This document shows positions 23,190 to 34,843 of a stretch of DNA of 64,000 nucleotides, one piece after another (position 1 is the first letter of the stretch; each line of letters starts with the position of its first letter). This stretch comes from Megalobrama amblycephala. Taxonomy: Eukaryota > Chordata > Actinopteri > Cypriniformes > Xenocyprididae. The notes beneath the pieces were generated by a model. It made no database searches and was not told the DNA's origin. It saw only the letters and a program-made list of their open reading frames with translations. Location of the stretch: assembly GCF_018812025.1 (NCBI RefSeq), contig NC_063051.1, positions 1,988,501 to 2,052,500 of the forward strand, read 5' to 3'. A program made the translations under genes and the position numbers.

Positions 23190-24130
23190 TTGCATGCATA
23201 TATGTATGAGCATTATCACGCTCGTAGCCATGCAATATAACTGTATTACCTACGGCTGAATCACAGCCATGCTGATAAACAGCCATATTGCACGGCTACG
23301 AGTGTGATATTGCAATTATACAACAGTTTGACGGCACGAGTGTGTAAATAAATAATAAATAACAACGGAGTGTCTTTAAAACCCTCTTTTGTGCAGCACT
23401 ACTTCCTTCCATCACAGATTTAAATCTCAAGTTGCCAGTTTGACCAAGGCTCTAAAACATCACTTTAGAACTACTATTACCTGAGCATTACCTGTGCTAA
23501 TATAACATTCATTCTTCAGGTCGATGTCCATAATATTATATCCATTATAAAAATCGGAACGCAATCTTTGTATACGTGTAGGGAATTTTCCATAACATAC
23601 AGCGCTAAACCAACGTCCTTTGTTTACAAAAGTCCCTTTCAATTTAAAAGTCTCTTGCGACTGACTCATTCACTCGTAAAGTTTGCCGCGTAGTACCGTA
23701 ACTAATGGATCCTTTCTCAATACCAAATACAACATATTATTAATATAAAATAATATTTATTGAACAACAATATTTAAATGAACAACAATAGCCATTATAA
23801 ATGAGAATAAGAAATAAACACAATTGTACAATTCAATCAAACGTACAAAAGCAATGCTTTACAGGATGTAAGTTAAATATAGCATTAATATTAAATTATT
23901 AAATTTAACATAGTCCAATTCGATTTGCTCAGGAACAAGTAATAGATTAATAAGACCAAAGATTGCTTGTTTTATTTACTCAAAATTAATTATATCTCAT
24001 GTTTAACCACTATAAAAGCCAGCGGCAAATTCCCGAAGCACTGGCCGAGATGAAGCTGTTCTCGGCGGGTACTCGAGCACTGAACGGCCGCTGACGGCCT
24101 GGAACTCGCATCTCTGAAAACGTCTAAACA
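23190..24130. repeat. Interspersed repeat starting with an inverted pair
   Basis: 23212-23239 (ATTATCACGCTCGTAGCCAT) is mirrored at 23284-23311. After that come unique-looking segments typical of cyprinid interspersed DNA, to the GC-richer CTGGCCGAGATGAAGCTGTT stretch at about 24041. Probably an old DNA transposon, family not identified. Confidence 0.45.
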
Positions 24131-24290
24131 AATTGTAAAATAGACAATATGATTAAATAAGAGTCACATATTTCAGGTCTAAACAACTACATTTTCACCT
24201 AAAAACTCTTTGCTCGGCTGCCATGACATTCGCTTCAAGCAGAGTGATACAAATGGTGAAAGGGTAAGAGTGCTGTTATCACTAGAATAT

Positions 24291-24292
<2 letters not shown>

Positions 24293-24350
<58 letters not shown>
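24293..24350. repeat. (AT)n microsatellite
   Basis: About 28 AT units. Confidence 0.95.
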
Positions 24351-24351
<1 letters not shown>

Positions 24352-24469
24352 CTAGGTTTTGGAACACATGTAAAGATCTGCACAGCTATTAATGGCTTTG
24401 TGTTGTTTGAAGAAGCTCTACTGTGGTACCACTCCATGAATAGTCATTAACATACACTTAGAGAATGGC

Positions 24470-24511
<42 letters not shown>
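24470..24511. repeat. (GT)n microsatellite
   Basis: About 20 GT units. Confidence 0.95.
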
Positions 24512-24512
<1 letters not shown>

Positions 24513-25690
24513 AGCACACAATACACAGATTGTCTTTATCTGACTGGGTGATATGAGCACTGAAATAAGCCCTGGTAATGCCTGACATTCCATTCATCGG
24601 AGGAGACTCTCGTGAACATGTCTATTCTGTTAATCTGCAGGGAATGTTATGAAGAAACACACACACGGCCCATTAATGTGAAATGGCTGTAAATGATACA
24701 ACATGCGTTGGTTTGTGTTACAGGTAACAAAACCCTGGCAGCTGCTCTCTGGTCTCGCATCAGTGGCTACACACAGCAAACACTGTGAATGTGTGCAGAC
24801 CAATCACATCACAAAAACATGATACAAATGTTACATATATTCATCAATCTATATAACAGGATCAAAATGGAAATGTAAGCAAGGTAATACCATAGTATTC
24901 TTGGAAGTATAATGCGGTAATAATCCCATGGTATTTATTAAAGTACTACGGTATTGGGATCTGATACTAGATATTTACATTTGGACAAGATTAGAAACGT
25001 ATTTATTGCATATAAAGTAACTAAAAAGTCACTATTGTAGGTGCTGTAACTAGTAACCATTTCTTCACTTATAAAGTTTAATTAGTCCTACCTAAAAAAA
25101 AATATGTAACTTAAAATATTTTCAGATTTTATCCTTTAATTATATAATAACTGCATTATTAATTTACTAACAGGCATTTAAAGCAATTTAATAAAGAAGA
25201 TTTAAACGTTTCCTAAAGGTTTGCATGTGTTATACTGACAGATGCATCTACATCGCTGTGAAATGTTTAGCCTTGAAGGAAAGTCCGAAAGGAAAGTGGT
25301 CTTGAATATCAGAATACAGGCAGCACTCTAATCTGGTTCAGGTCCATCTTGCTCCAGCGATAAGCTTTGCCAATATGGTATCCGTTTCTGCTTGTTTCCT
25401 TGGCCGGTTGCCCAGCATCCATTGTTTTCCCTCCATATCCCACCCTGCACTCATTTACTGCTCCCTCCTTCCCTGTTTGTTCACCGCAGCAACCGTCCTG
25501 CGCCCTGATTGGCCGGGATATCTGGCAGCTCAATTAACCGGTAATGTAGTGTTTACCTTTCAAACCACTGAAGAGGAAGTCCTGATGGCAACACACACAC
25601 ACATACAAACACAAACACACACACACATAGACTCACACACAAACATATGTAATGGGTTTGTGTGTCACCTGGTGCAAAGGTGAATCTCAC
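24512..25690. other. Unique sequence with a CCATGG-type fragment and a CA tract
   Basis: 24880-24970 carries GGTAATACCATAGTATTCTTG and an inverted partner. 25590-25640 is CA-rich. An open frame at 25375-25683 (+) shows no recognised domain. Confidence 0.45.
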
Positions 25691-26047
25691 AAAACCTGTC
25701 AAAATGTCCATGTCCAGGTCACATCTTACTCCAAAATTAAAAGAAAGGAAGAAAAAAATGAGAAAATGTTTGAAGAAATATATATAAAAAAAAAATTATA
25801 TATATATATATAGGAAAACACATATAAAGAAAAATGAGAAATGTAGAAAAGAATGTAGAAAAGGGGTGTTTTGAAATATAATATAAATATAAATTATACA
25901 TTTATATATATATACATAAGACAATTAAAAAATGTATAATAAATATTTTAGAAAAATATATATATATATTTGTTACATTTACTGGTTTATTACATTTAAA
26001 AATATATATAAGATATAAGACCATTTAAAAAATGTAATAAATATAAA

Positions 26048-26110
<63 letters not shown>

Positions 26111-26289
26111 TTAACAATTTATGACATTTACTGGTTTATTACAATTAAAAAAATATATATAAGATATAAGACCATTTAAAAATGTAATAAATATAAAAAA
26201 AATATATATATATATATATGTAAAAATCAATTACAAGTTTGCAAGAAAAAGAAAAAAAATAAGAAATTGTAAAAAAATTTTATAAATAT

Positions 26290-26330
<41 letters not shown>

Positions 26331-26450
26331 AAAATCAATTACAAGTTTGCAAGAAAAAGAAAAAAAATAAGAAATTGTAAAAAACCTATATATTTTTAAA
26401 AATATATAAACACAAACACACACATACACATATAAATTTTTTGCTTAATA
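25691..26450. repeat. TA-rich zone with internal tandem duplications
   Basis: TTTACTGGTTTATTACA..AAGACCATTTAAAAA occurs at about 25977 and about 26124 (147-bp period). AAAATCAATTACAAGTTTGC occurs at about 26222 and about 26331 (109-bp period). Each copy is followed by a (TA)n run. Confidence 0.85.
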
Positions 26451-26629
26451 TATGCTGATTTAACCAAAACAACAACAAACAAGTTTTTACTACAATGTGA
26501 TTCATTGTCATGAATATTGAATATTTGAATATATGAAAAATTGGTCCTAAAACAAACTTACTTCAGGCAAATATGATTTTTTTTGTATTTATTTATTCAT
26601 TTATTACTATTTTTATTATTTTGGGGTGA

Positions 26630-27700
26630 GGTATGACCTGGACGTGTTTCCGCACATTCCGCATTCGTTTCTAGTGACGTCCCACGTAGGTGTTGAACCA
26701 CATGTCATTTATGAATATTTCTGATACAAATCAGTGAAAAGCCCCCAGGCTGATGTTTTATCTACACATGCCATATGCAAAGCTAGAAATTAAGTAAACA
26801 ATGTAGTAGAGGTGCATGGTTTTTGAGAAGAGCGACTGACGGAGCTCAGAGTCACATCCAGGCGTCTTGTAGGAAAGAGAAAGCGGGCGTCCGGGAGCCG
26901 AGAGAGCGAGCGAGGGACTCCTTCATTCAGCGGTTGCCAGTTGTATAATGAGAGTGTCAGTGTTGGTTAGCGTGTCTGTCGACTGCTCGCTCTCTCCGGC
27001 TGTAGACAGCCCTCATTAGCCCAGTAATGGCATGCCGTAGGCCCTTTCACCACAGAAAGGTAAAGAGAGAGAGACACACACGGACGGCAGATTTTACAGT
27101 AAAATGAAGTCCTGCGGCAGGACGGGAGGAGAGAGAGACGATATAAAGGCCAGCGAGACAGATGTCTGTGGCTGTCCGCCCCGGGGGACGCCGTCGCTAC
27201 AGTCTATTAGCACATAATAAGATCAGCGGCAACATGACAGAATTACACCCGCCCACAAATTAAAAACCAACAAACTGCTGTGTAAATGAATTAACAGCCG
27301 CGCGCGATTGCATCTTTTAAGTGTTTACACAAATGACGTGATTACACCCGTTTGTCACATCGGTTACTGGTTCAGCGCTCGGTCAGAGGAGCTGACTGCA
27401 TCGGGTCAATGCGATTGCACCTCTAAACGAGCTGTTAATTAAGAGATTCATTCTTGGTCTGATGACGAATGCGGCGAAGACGGTTGGTTATAATTTAGCT
27501 AATTATTTACTTCTTCCCCTCAGATAAGGCACCTCTTATCGGTTGCTTTCACACAACACGACATCAACATTCAGCAGCGACGCTCTTTTCCCATTTCCAG
27601 ACACAAATGCCAGAGAAGTGCGGCACGTTCAACCCCGATCGGCCCGCCAAGATACGGCTGAGATGGGATGATAAGAAGGGTCAATGAGGTCAGACTGCAA
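26630..27700. promoter_or_regulatory. Longest repeat-free, GC-richer block; candidate enhancer region
   Basis: About 1.07 kb with no microsatellite, palindromic element or other repeat recognised, in an otherwise repeat-dense neighbourhood. It contains TATGCAAAGCTAGAAATTAA (about 26773), TGTTAATTAAGAGATTCATT (about 27433), GGTTATAATTTAGCTAATTA (about 27486) and TCAGATAAGGCACCTCTTATC (about 27521). These AT cores within moderate GC are typical of homeodomain- and GATA-bound elements. The regulatory role is inference. Confidence 0.35.
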
Positions 27701-28080
27701 CATACACACACAACAGATTGGAGCAGAAAACAGACCTGCACTCATTCTGACGGATCTATTTTACGACTTCTACACAAACATACATGTGCATGAATACATG
27801 CTTTAATGTGTATGCATGTATCTTTTTATGTGTGTGTTTATGCATGCATGCAACTCTAACAAAAAAGAACTGTGGTACAGTGATGGTATCAGATGGTAAT
27901 ACTATGGTATTGTGAAATACGCCAGGGTGCATGTCCAAAATACACTAGTAGTACCGATGCATGTCCAAAATACACAAGTAGTACCATGATGCATGTCCAA
28001 AATACACAAGTAGTACCATGATGCATGTCCAAAATACACTAGTAGTACCATGATGCATGTCCAAAATACCATGGTACCAT

Positions 28081-28113
<33 letters not shown>

Positions 28114-28321
28114 ATAGTATAACTATGGTGCATATTCAAAATACCCTGGTATTACCATGCCATGGAGCATGTCCAAAATACAATGCCATATATATATTTG
28201 TTGTATATTTACTATATATATATATAAACACACATATATATATATACAATAGTAGTACTATGGTGCACGTCTAAAATATCCTAGTATTACCATGGTACTG
28301 TACTGTAGTAGTACTATGGTA

Positions 28322-28430
28322 CTTGGCGCCAAGGTCATGGGTTCGGTTCCCAGGGCAAGCTTTGAAACAACATGTATTGCAAAAAGCACTATGAACACCC
28401 TGAATTGAATAAATATAGTATCATTGTAAA
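28322..28430 (+). repeat. tRNA-derived SINE, 5'-truncated fragment
   Basis: GCGCCAAGGTCATGGGTTCG and a pol III B-box (GGTTCGGTTCC, 28340-28350) match the tRNA-related head of the SINE at 42840. The tail has diverged. Confidence 0.6.
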
Positions 28431-28751
28431 TATTAAGGTACCACAGTACTATACTATCACTGTACCACGGTACAGACAGAGTACTTTTCTAAAGGATCAT
28501 AGGGATTATTTCATGGTAATTTAATATAAAACATAGCAAAAAAATATATCATTTATTATGGAAAATGATCAAAAACATGATACCTTTTTTAGTAATTAAA
28601 ATAATTTTGATTACCATATTCAGTGTTTTTGTTGTACATTTGGAGTATCGTATAAATTCTGTACATGTATTTTAGTACCATGGTAAATGTTAAAGTTACC
28701 ATGGTGCCGCAACAGTACCTTTTTGTAAGGGTGACACACGGTAACATTTAC

Positions 28752-28800
28752 TATAATAAATGACTAAAGCTTTTTTGTAAGTGACATTTTGATTAACATA
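28752..28800 (+). repeat. Left arm of a perfect 49-bp inverted repeat
   Basis: Begins TATAATAAATGACTAAAGC. Its exact reverse complement is at 30014-30062, 1,213 bp away. Confidence 0.95.
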
Positions 28801-28870
28801 TCCATTTACCATGGTAAGGTGCTTCAAAAATCACGATTATTCCCATGTCATCTTAGTGGTAATACCGTGG

Positions 28871-29540
28871 TACTAGTTTGCGCAGGTTGTCAGTGCGTGT
28901 GTGTCGGAGAGGAGAGAGTTAAACCTCTTATCTCGATGCACCAGAAGACATTCCACTATGAGGCCACAGTTTGCTAGTTTCCTGCCTTCTGCCCATTGCC
29001 CTATTTTTACCCCATCTTTACCCTCGTACCCTCCACAGCTTTTTCCTCCACACACACAAGCACTTCCTGCTATTCACACACAGCTACTGTGTTGTTTTAA
29101 AGGGTTATAACCTGTGCCAAAGCAACGCCACCTTCACCGCGCAGGAGGAAATGTTGTGTGTACAGAACGGCTTCGCATCGCGCTTTGAAATGACATATAC
29201 GTTTGATTTTGATGTATACAGTATCGTGTTCAGAGCATTCGCTACTGTAAACTAACCTGCCAAATGAACTTGCCCTTTGAAATGAAACGTCCCTTTACAG
29301 CTGCTTCTGAAGGTCTTCTGAAAACCCTGAGAGCATCTATATGCCAGAAATGACATTTTCTTACCGAGTGACTAAACCAAACCAGATTAGTACAGCTTAG
29401 TATCAGTGCTGGGAGAATAAAAAATAATATATTCACAACAATGTTGGCAGTGAAAACAAACTAAGCAAGATTGAGATTACCACAATGATTCAATCACTTC
29501 AAAGTTTAAACTCAGATTCAATGATTCATTATTGAAATCA
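28871..29540. other. Unique intronic sequence
   Basis: Repeat-poor. Overlapping short open frames show no domain. Nothing is recognised. Confidence 0.4.
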
Positions 29541-29629
29541 ATAATATATATATTGCTTACAAATGTTTTTTTTTTAAATGTTATATGTGTGTGTGTGTGT
29601 ATATATATATACAGTATATACATACATAT

Positions 29630-29693
<64 letters not shown>

Positions 29694-29748
29694 AAATCTG
29701 ACTATAAAGAAAAAAATTACATTTGTAAGCAATACACACACACACACG

Positions 29749-29799
<51 letters not shown>

Positions 29800-29858
29800 T
29801 GCTATAAATGCTGAAATATATATATATAAATGTGAAATGTGAAAAATATGAAATGTGA

Positions 29859-29898
<40 letters not shown>

Positions 29899-30062
29899 GT
29901 GTGTGTATATTGCTTATAAATGTAATTTTTTCTTTTATATATTTTTATATAAAAAATATAGTGTATATATATTATATATGTGTATATATATATGTGTGTA
30001 TATATAGTATATATATGTTAATCAAAATGTCACTTACAAAAAAGCTTTAGTCATTTATTATA

Positions 30063-30111
<49 letters not shown>

Positions 30112-30149
30112 ATATATAAAAATATAGTGTATATATTTTTATATATATA
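29541..30149. repeat. Cluster of (TA)n, (GT)n and poly-T runs with mirrored units
   Basis: TTGCTTACAAATGTTTTT (about 29553) is mirrored by AAAAATTACATTTGTAAGCAA (about 29711) and repeated directly as TTGCTTATAAATGTAATTTTT (about 29909). TA runs lie at about 29638-29677, 29756-29797, 29866-29894 and 30060-30085. Confidence 0.85.
30014..30062 (-). repeat. Right arm of a perfect 49-bp inverted repeat
   Basis: Exact reverse complement of 28752-28800. It sits between TA arrays. Confidence 0.95.
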
Positions 30150-30977
30150 CACTGTGTGCAGAATTATTAGGCAACTTGATTTTCTGATCATATCTTTTTT
30201 TCCAAGCACATTTTACCAATTCCAGTCCACATCAATCTTAATAACTACTATTAATATTGTTTTTAATCATTTATAAGTGATATATAATTGTTCATGAAGG
30301 CTGGAAATGAAAAATGCCTTATATTCAGGTGTGCAGAATTATTAGGCAGGTTTTCTTTTACAGGCAAAATGAGTCAAAAAAGAGATTTAACTCAGACTGA
30401 AAAGTCAAAAATTATTAAATACTCATGAGAAGGACGCAATACTAATGCAATACTAGAAATTGCAAAGTTAAAGCATGACCAAGGGACAGTAAAATGCTCA
30501 TTGGGTCAGCGGGGTCATACAAAAACAGGTGGAAAAGAAAAGACAACTGCAACCTACCTGGAGTCTCCAGAAGTACAAGGTGTCAGGATCTCAGAGACTT
30601 AGGTTAGCTAAAAAAATGACCCGCTCTTAATAAGAATCACAAGCTGAAGTGTTATAAAATACATGAAGACGGGGTTTTTATAGGCCTTATAGACAGACAG
30701 CTTGAGAGTGACTCCTGAAGGACCAGTACCACTTATCCTGAAATGTCTGTCTTGCAGAGATGGACTAAAATGATCTTCCAAAACTTACTGCCAGATTCAT
30801 TTTGCCTGTAAAAGACAACCTGCCTAATAATTTTGCACACCTGAATATGAGGCATTTTTCATTTCCAGCCTTCATGAACAATTATATATCGCTTATAAAT
30901 GATTAAAAACAATATTAATAGTAGTTATTAAGATTGGTGTGGACTGGAATTGGTAAAATGTGCTTGGAAAAAAAATT
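30150..30977 (+). mobile_element. Tc1-type transposon with IR/DR ends, right end truncated
   Basis: The left inverted repeat starts CACTGTGTGCAGAATTATTA at 30150 and carries two direct copies of GTGTGCAGAATTATTAGGCA (30154-30173 and 30329-30348). This is the IR/DR layout of fish Tc1 elements. The right inverted repeat (about 30799-30977) has the inner copy (30822-30841) but lacks the outer 45 bp or so. Flanked on the left by TATATA, consistent with TA targeting. The interior is a transposase remnant. Confidence 0.8.
30369..30798 (+). pseudogene. Heavily degraded Tc1-like transposase remnant
   Basis: The ATG at 30369 opens a 19-residue peptide (MSQKRDLTQTEKSKIIKYS) resembling the N-terminal helix-turn-helix start of Tc1-type transposases. 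It is interrupted by TGA at 30426. Beyond it, phrases such as ILEIAKLKHD continue the resemblance with frame breaks. No catalytic core is recognisable and no function is expected. Confidence 0.6.
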
Positions 30978-32507
30978 ATATATTTCTACACACATTTCAC
31001 ATTTTAAATTTACATTTTTGTATGATATTATCAAACCCTAATGGTGTAATTTGTACTACTGTACTAATGGTGCAGTACAGTAATATTTGTAGAACACAAC
31101 TAATGTTCCTCCTCATTGACAGTTCTCTAAAATCACATCTCAGTCTCGACTCACTGAAGTGTGTCTGTGGCATTTTTGTGGGAACGAAAAGGAGAAGAGA
31201 GATGGTTAAGTGCTGTATGAATGTGAAATTAGCGGTGGCGGATCACTGGTCACAGTTCAGACTTACACATCATCTACACGAGTGAGAATGAAATGAAGGG
31301 AAACACTCGCAAATGTGGAGGCAAATATATTGAAACTGGGAGAGAGTGACACAGAGATGAAATATTGGGACACATTTGGTCTCTCTATCTGAAATATCTC
31401 CCTTATCATATGTTAATGAGCCTCATATACCATGGTATGACCATGACGTCATCATTTTACCATGTTAAAGCCACAGTGCTTTACTGCATTACACCGTCTC
31501 TCTTTCAGATCACCTTACAGTCTCTGTTCACAGCCAGACGACAGGTTACACACGTACAGCAGGTCGAATCACAAACGCCGAAAGTCAATAGAAACACAAG
31601 ATGATTTGAAATGTGAGTTAATCATGAATAACACTCTATGCGCTGGAGGAAATCACGTTTGGGGAATTGAGAACTGAATCTATTTTTCACTGAAGGACAG
31701 AAAACACAAAGCAGAAGTTGTGAATCCGCTTCCCCATTGACGACGAGTCGCTCGTGTTTAATCTGCTCATCAAAAGCGCTTTCGAAGATCTCGAGGTCAC
31801 GTCTTTGTGTCTAACCAAGGTCCCTCGGGTCCGAATGCATGTCTTAAATGATATCACACGCTTTTTTGACAGTAAAAGGCATAAAAATGGATTTTTGTGC
31901 AGTATTATTTATATATTGTAATGTTTAGAAATAGCTTTTATTTTAAAATTTTCAATTTTAGATTTTGTTTTTTGCTCTAATGATGAAAAACTTTAAAGCT
32001 GAACTATATTCAGACTGAACACGCCCCCTGTCTGCCATTGGTCAAGCACAAAACATAGCCCCGCCCCAGACTCGCACCATTGGTTGAGTCAATGTTACTG
32101 TGTCAGACTGAGAAATTACACACAATCACCTTTAATAATTTAAAAATACATTTTTTATTTAGTTATTTTATAGATTTGTTTAATGTTTTAGACCCCGAGA
32201 ACAGCTTCTCCTTCTGTTTCCTCATCCATTCAAATGACGACTGCTCCTGAAGGTTTTGTTACGCAAAGAGAAAAGTTGTCGGCCAATGCTGATCATTAAA
32301 AACGCTAAATATCATCATTATTTTGGCCTGAGTTATATATGAGTTCATCTTGATGTGAATATGTGCATGCATGTGTGTGTTACTGTAATTATTTGGCCGT
32401 GTCTTTGCGAGAGAGCCACCTGGTGAGCTGTTATGGGGGAGAACAGTGGGGTCATTGTGTGTGTGTGCTGGGTGATACAGGCTGAGTGACCCATTTAGGG
32501 GCCAGTC

Positions 32508-32542
<35 letters not shown>

Positions 32543-33227
32543 GAGCCCACTATGTGTAAGACATCTGGAGGGCCTCAAACAGACGAGCATGACTACATAC
32601 AACTGCATGAAAAGATACACACACAGACAGACACTTAAACACACAAAGACAAGACAGACAAACACAAACACTCTCTTTCCCACAGTATATGTCACTTAAA
32701 CTTAAACATGGAATAGAAAAGATCCTACTAAAGGATACATGAGATTTTCAAACTATAGTCGAAATGAACGGGCAATTAATCTGCATTGTTGCATGTCTTA
32801 TTTATTATATAATGATGCATTTGTCATCGCTGCTTATCTCTGAACCGTTCATTTACAATCAATGCATCTCTTATAACATATATGACAAATGCATAATTTT
32901 GTGCATATGAAGTTTTGGTTGTAAATATGCTAGTGTACTCCAAAAATGGACTGTATGGTCCATTGTCTCTCTTCTTAGACCATATATGCAAATGCATATT
33001 TCATTTCTACGAAAATGGACCTAAAGCACTGATGACTCAAGTTGCATTTGCATATTGTAATCTTAATACATACTGCATATTGTGGCCCTGATAAGACCCT
33101 GAGGAGATGCATTTACAGAGACAGACATCACATTCCTCATCATCCTGTTCTCCTCAAACACATTTCTCAGAAAGTACAAAGCATGGAGCAAACAAAAACA
33201 TTATAGGTTTTCTCTGTGCATGCTCCT
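30978..33227. other. Mostly unique intronic sequence
   Basis: A (CA)n run at about 32508-32541. A CCAAT-rich, repeat-like patch lies at 31990-32110 (GCCATTGGTCAAGC, CACCATTGGTTGAGTC). Open frames at 30950-31285 and 31365-31604 show no domain. No exon is recognised. Confidence 0.45.
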
Positions 33228-33785
33228 CACGTGTACTATTTACTATATATATAGTATAGTACTATAAATAACCGTAAAAAAACGAAACAAATTAACACAG
33301 TAAAATACCATTTTCCATTGAAACAGTAATATACCATAAAACAATGGATTCTGTGTAATATTTGTCATTTTAAAAAAAGGGGCCTAAAGGCTACTTTCTT
33401 GAAAATGACAAATAATATTACCCAGAATGCATTGTTTTTAAGTTATATTACTGTTTCAAACAAAAACATTATAGGTTTTCCCTGTGTATGCTCCTCACAT
33501 GTACTATTTACTATATATATATATATATAGTATAGTACTATAACTAACTGTAAAAAAAGGAAAAAATTAACACAGTAAAATACCGTTTTCCATTGAAACA
33601 GTAATATACCATAAAACAATGGATTCTGTGTAATATTTGTCATTTTAAGAAAAGGGGCCTATAGGCTACTTTCTTGAAAATGACAAATAATATTACCCAG
33701 AATGCATTGTTTTTAAGTTATATTACTGTTTCAAACAAAAACATTAAAGGTTTTCTCTGTGTATGCTCCTCACATGTACTATTTA

Positions 33786-33817
<32 letters not shown>

Positions 33818-34030
33818 GTATAGTACTATAAATAACTGTAAAAAAAGGAAAAAATTAACACAGTAAAATACCGTTTTCCATTGAAACAGTAATATACCAT
33901 AAAACAATGGATTCTGTGTAATATTTGTCATTTTAAAAAAAGGGGCCTAAAGGCTACTTTCTTGAAAATGACAAATAATATTACCCAGAATGCATTGTTT
34001 TTACGTTATATTACTGTTTCAATGGAAAAA

Positions 34031-34076
<46 letters not shown>

Positions 34077-34434
34077 CTGTCAAATGATTAATCGTGATTA
34101 ATTGCATCCAAAATAAAGGTTTGTGTTTACATAATGTGTGTACTGTGTATATTTATTATGCATTTATAAATACACACATATTTAAGAAATATTTATATAT
34201 GCATGTATATTTATATATTATAGTACTATAAATAACTGTAAAAAAAGGAAAAAAATAACACAGTAAAATACCGTTTTCCATTGAAACAGTAATATACCAT
34301 AACACAATGGATTCTGTGTAATATTTGTCATTTTAAGAAAAAGGGGCCTAAAGACTACTTTCTCGAAAATGACAAATAATATTACCCAGAATGCATTGTT
34401 TTTACGTTATATTACTGTTTCAATGGAAAAACTG

Positions 34435-34440
<6 letters not shown>
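33228..34440. repeat. Tandem array of four family-A MITE copies separated by (TA)n
   Basis: GAAACAGTAATATACCATAA starts at 33320, 33595, 33883 and 34283. Each copy runs to AATATTACCCAGAATGCATT and ATTACTGTTTCAA. Spacings are 275, 288 and 400 bp. The last spacing is longer because part of a family-B MITE is included in the duplicated unit. Related solo copy: 6066-6298. Confidence 0.9.
34073..34214 (+). mobile_element. Left half of a family-B MITE
   Basis: AGTGCTGTCAAATGATTAAT to ATGCATGTATATTTATATAT. The right half is absent because the next array unit begins there. It matches the left half of 34498-34843. Confidence 0.85.
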
Positions 34441-34497
<57 letters not shown>

Positions 34498-34501
<4 letters not shown>

Positions 34502-34843
34502 CTGTCAAATGATTATTCGTGATTAATTGCATCCAAAATTTCAAAGTTTCAAAAGTTTGTGTTTACATAATGTGTGTACTGTGTATATTTATTATGCATT
34601 TATAAATACACACATATTTAAGAAATATTTATATATGCATGTATATTTATATATTATACTTATATATAATTGACATTATATGTAAATATAAATATTTTAT
34701 ATATGAATAAAATATATTTTTGTTAAATATATGCATGTGTGTTTGTGTGTGTATTTATATACATACACAGTATTCACACATATTATATAAACAAACTTTT
34801 ATTTTGGTTGCGATTAATCGCGATTCATCATTTTGACAGCACT
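34498..34843. mobile_element. Complete family-B MITE with AGTGCTGTC ends
   Basis: The left end AGTGCTGTCAAATGATTATT mirrors the right end GATTCATCATTTTGACAGCACT. The inner phrase TGCATCCAAAAT mirrors ATTTTGGTTGCG. 346 bp, non-coding, bounded on the left by a (TA)n run of about 60 bp. A very common fish MITE type. Confidence 0.85.

Larger units (their letters stand above)
27701..28870. repeat. 32-bp minisatellite and CCATGG-type repeats
   Basis: TGCATGTCCAAAATACA(C/A)(T/A)AGTAGTACCATGA recurs at 27928, 27958, 27990, 28022 and 28054. Degenerate units follow near 28129, 28166 and 28262. A run of about 28 A lies at 28083-28110. CCATGG palindromes continue to about 28870. A SINE fragment is at 28322-28430. 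Confidence 0.8.

Noticed and set aside
29532..29898. Open frames full of Tyr-Ile repeats
   Set aside because: Direct translation of (TA)n microsatellites. The same applies at 6353-6544, 24179-24392, 36384-36762, 50080-50157 and 56354-56578.
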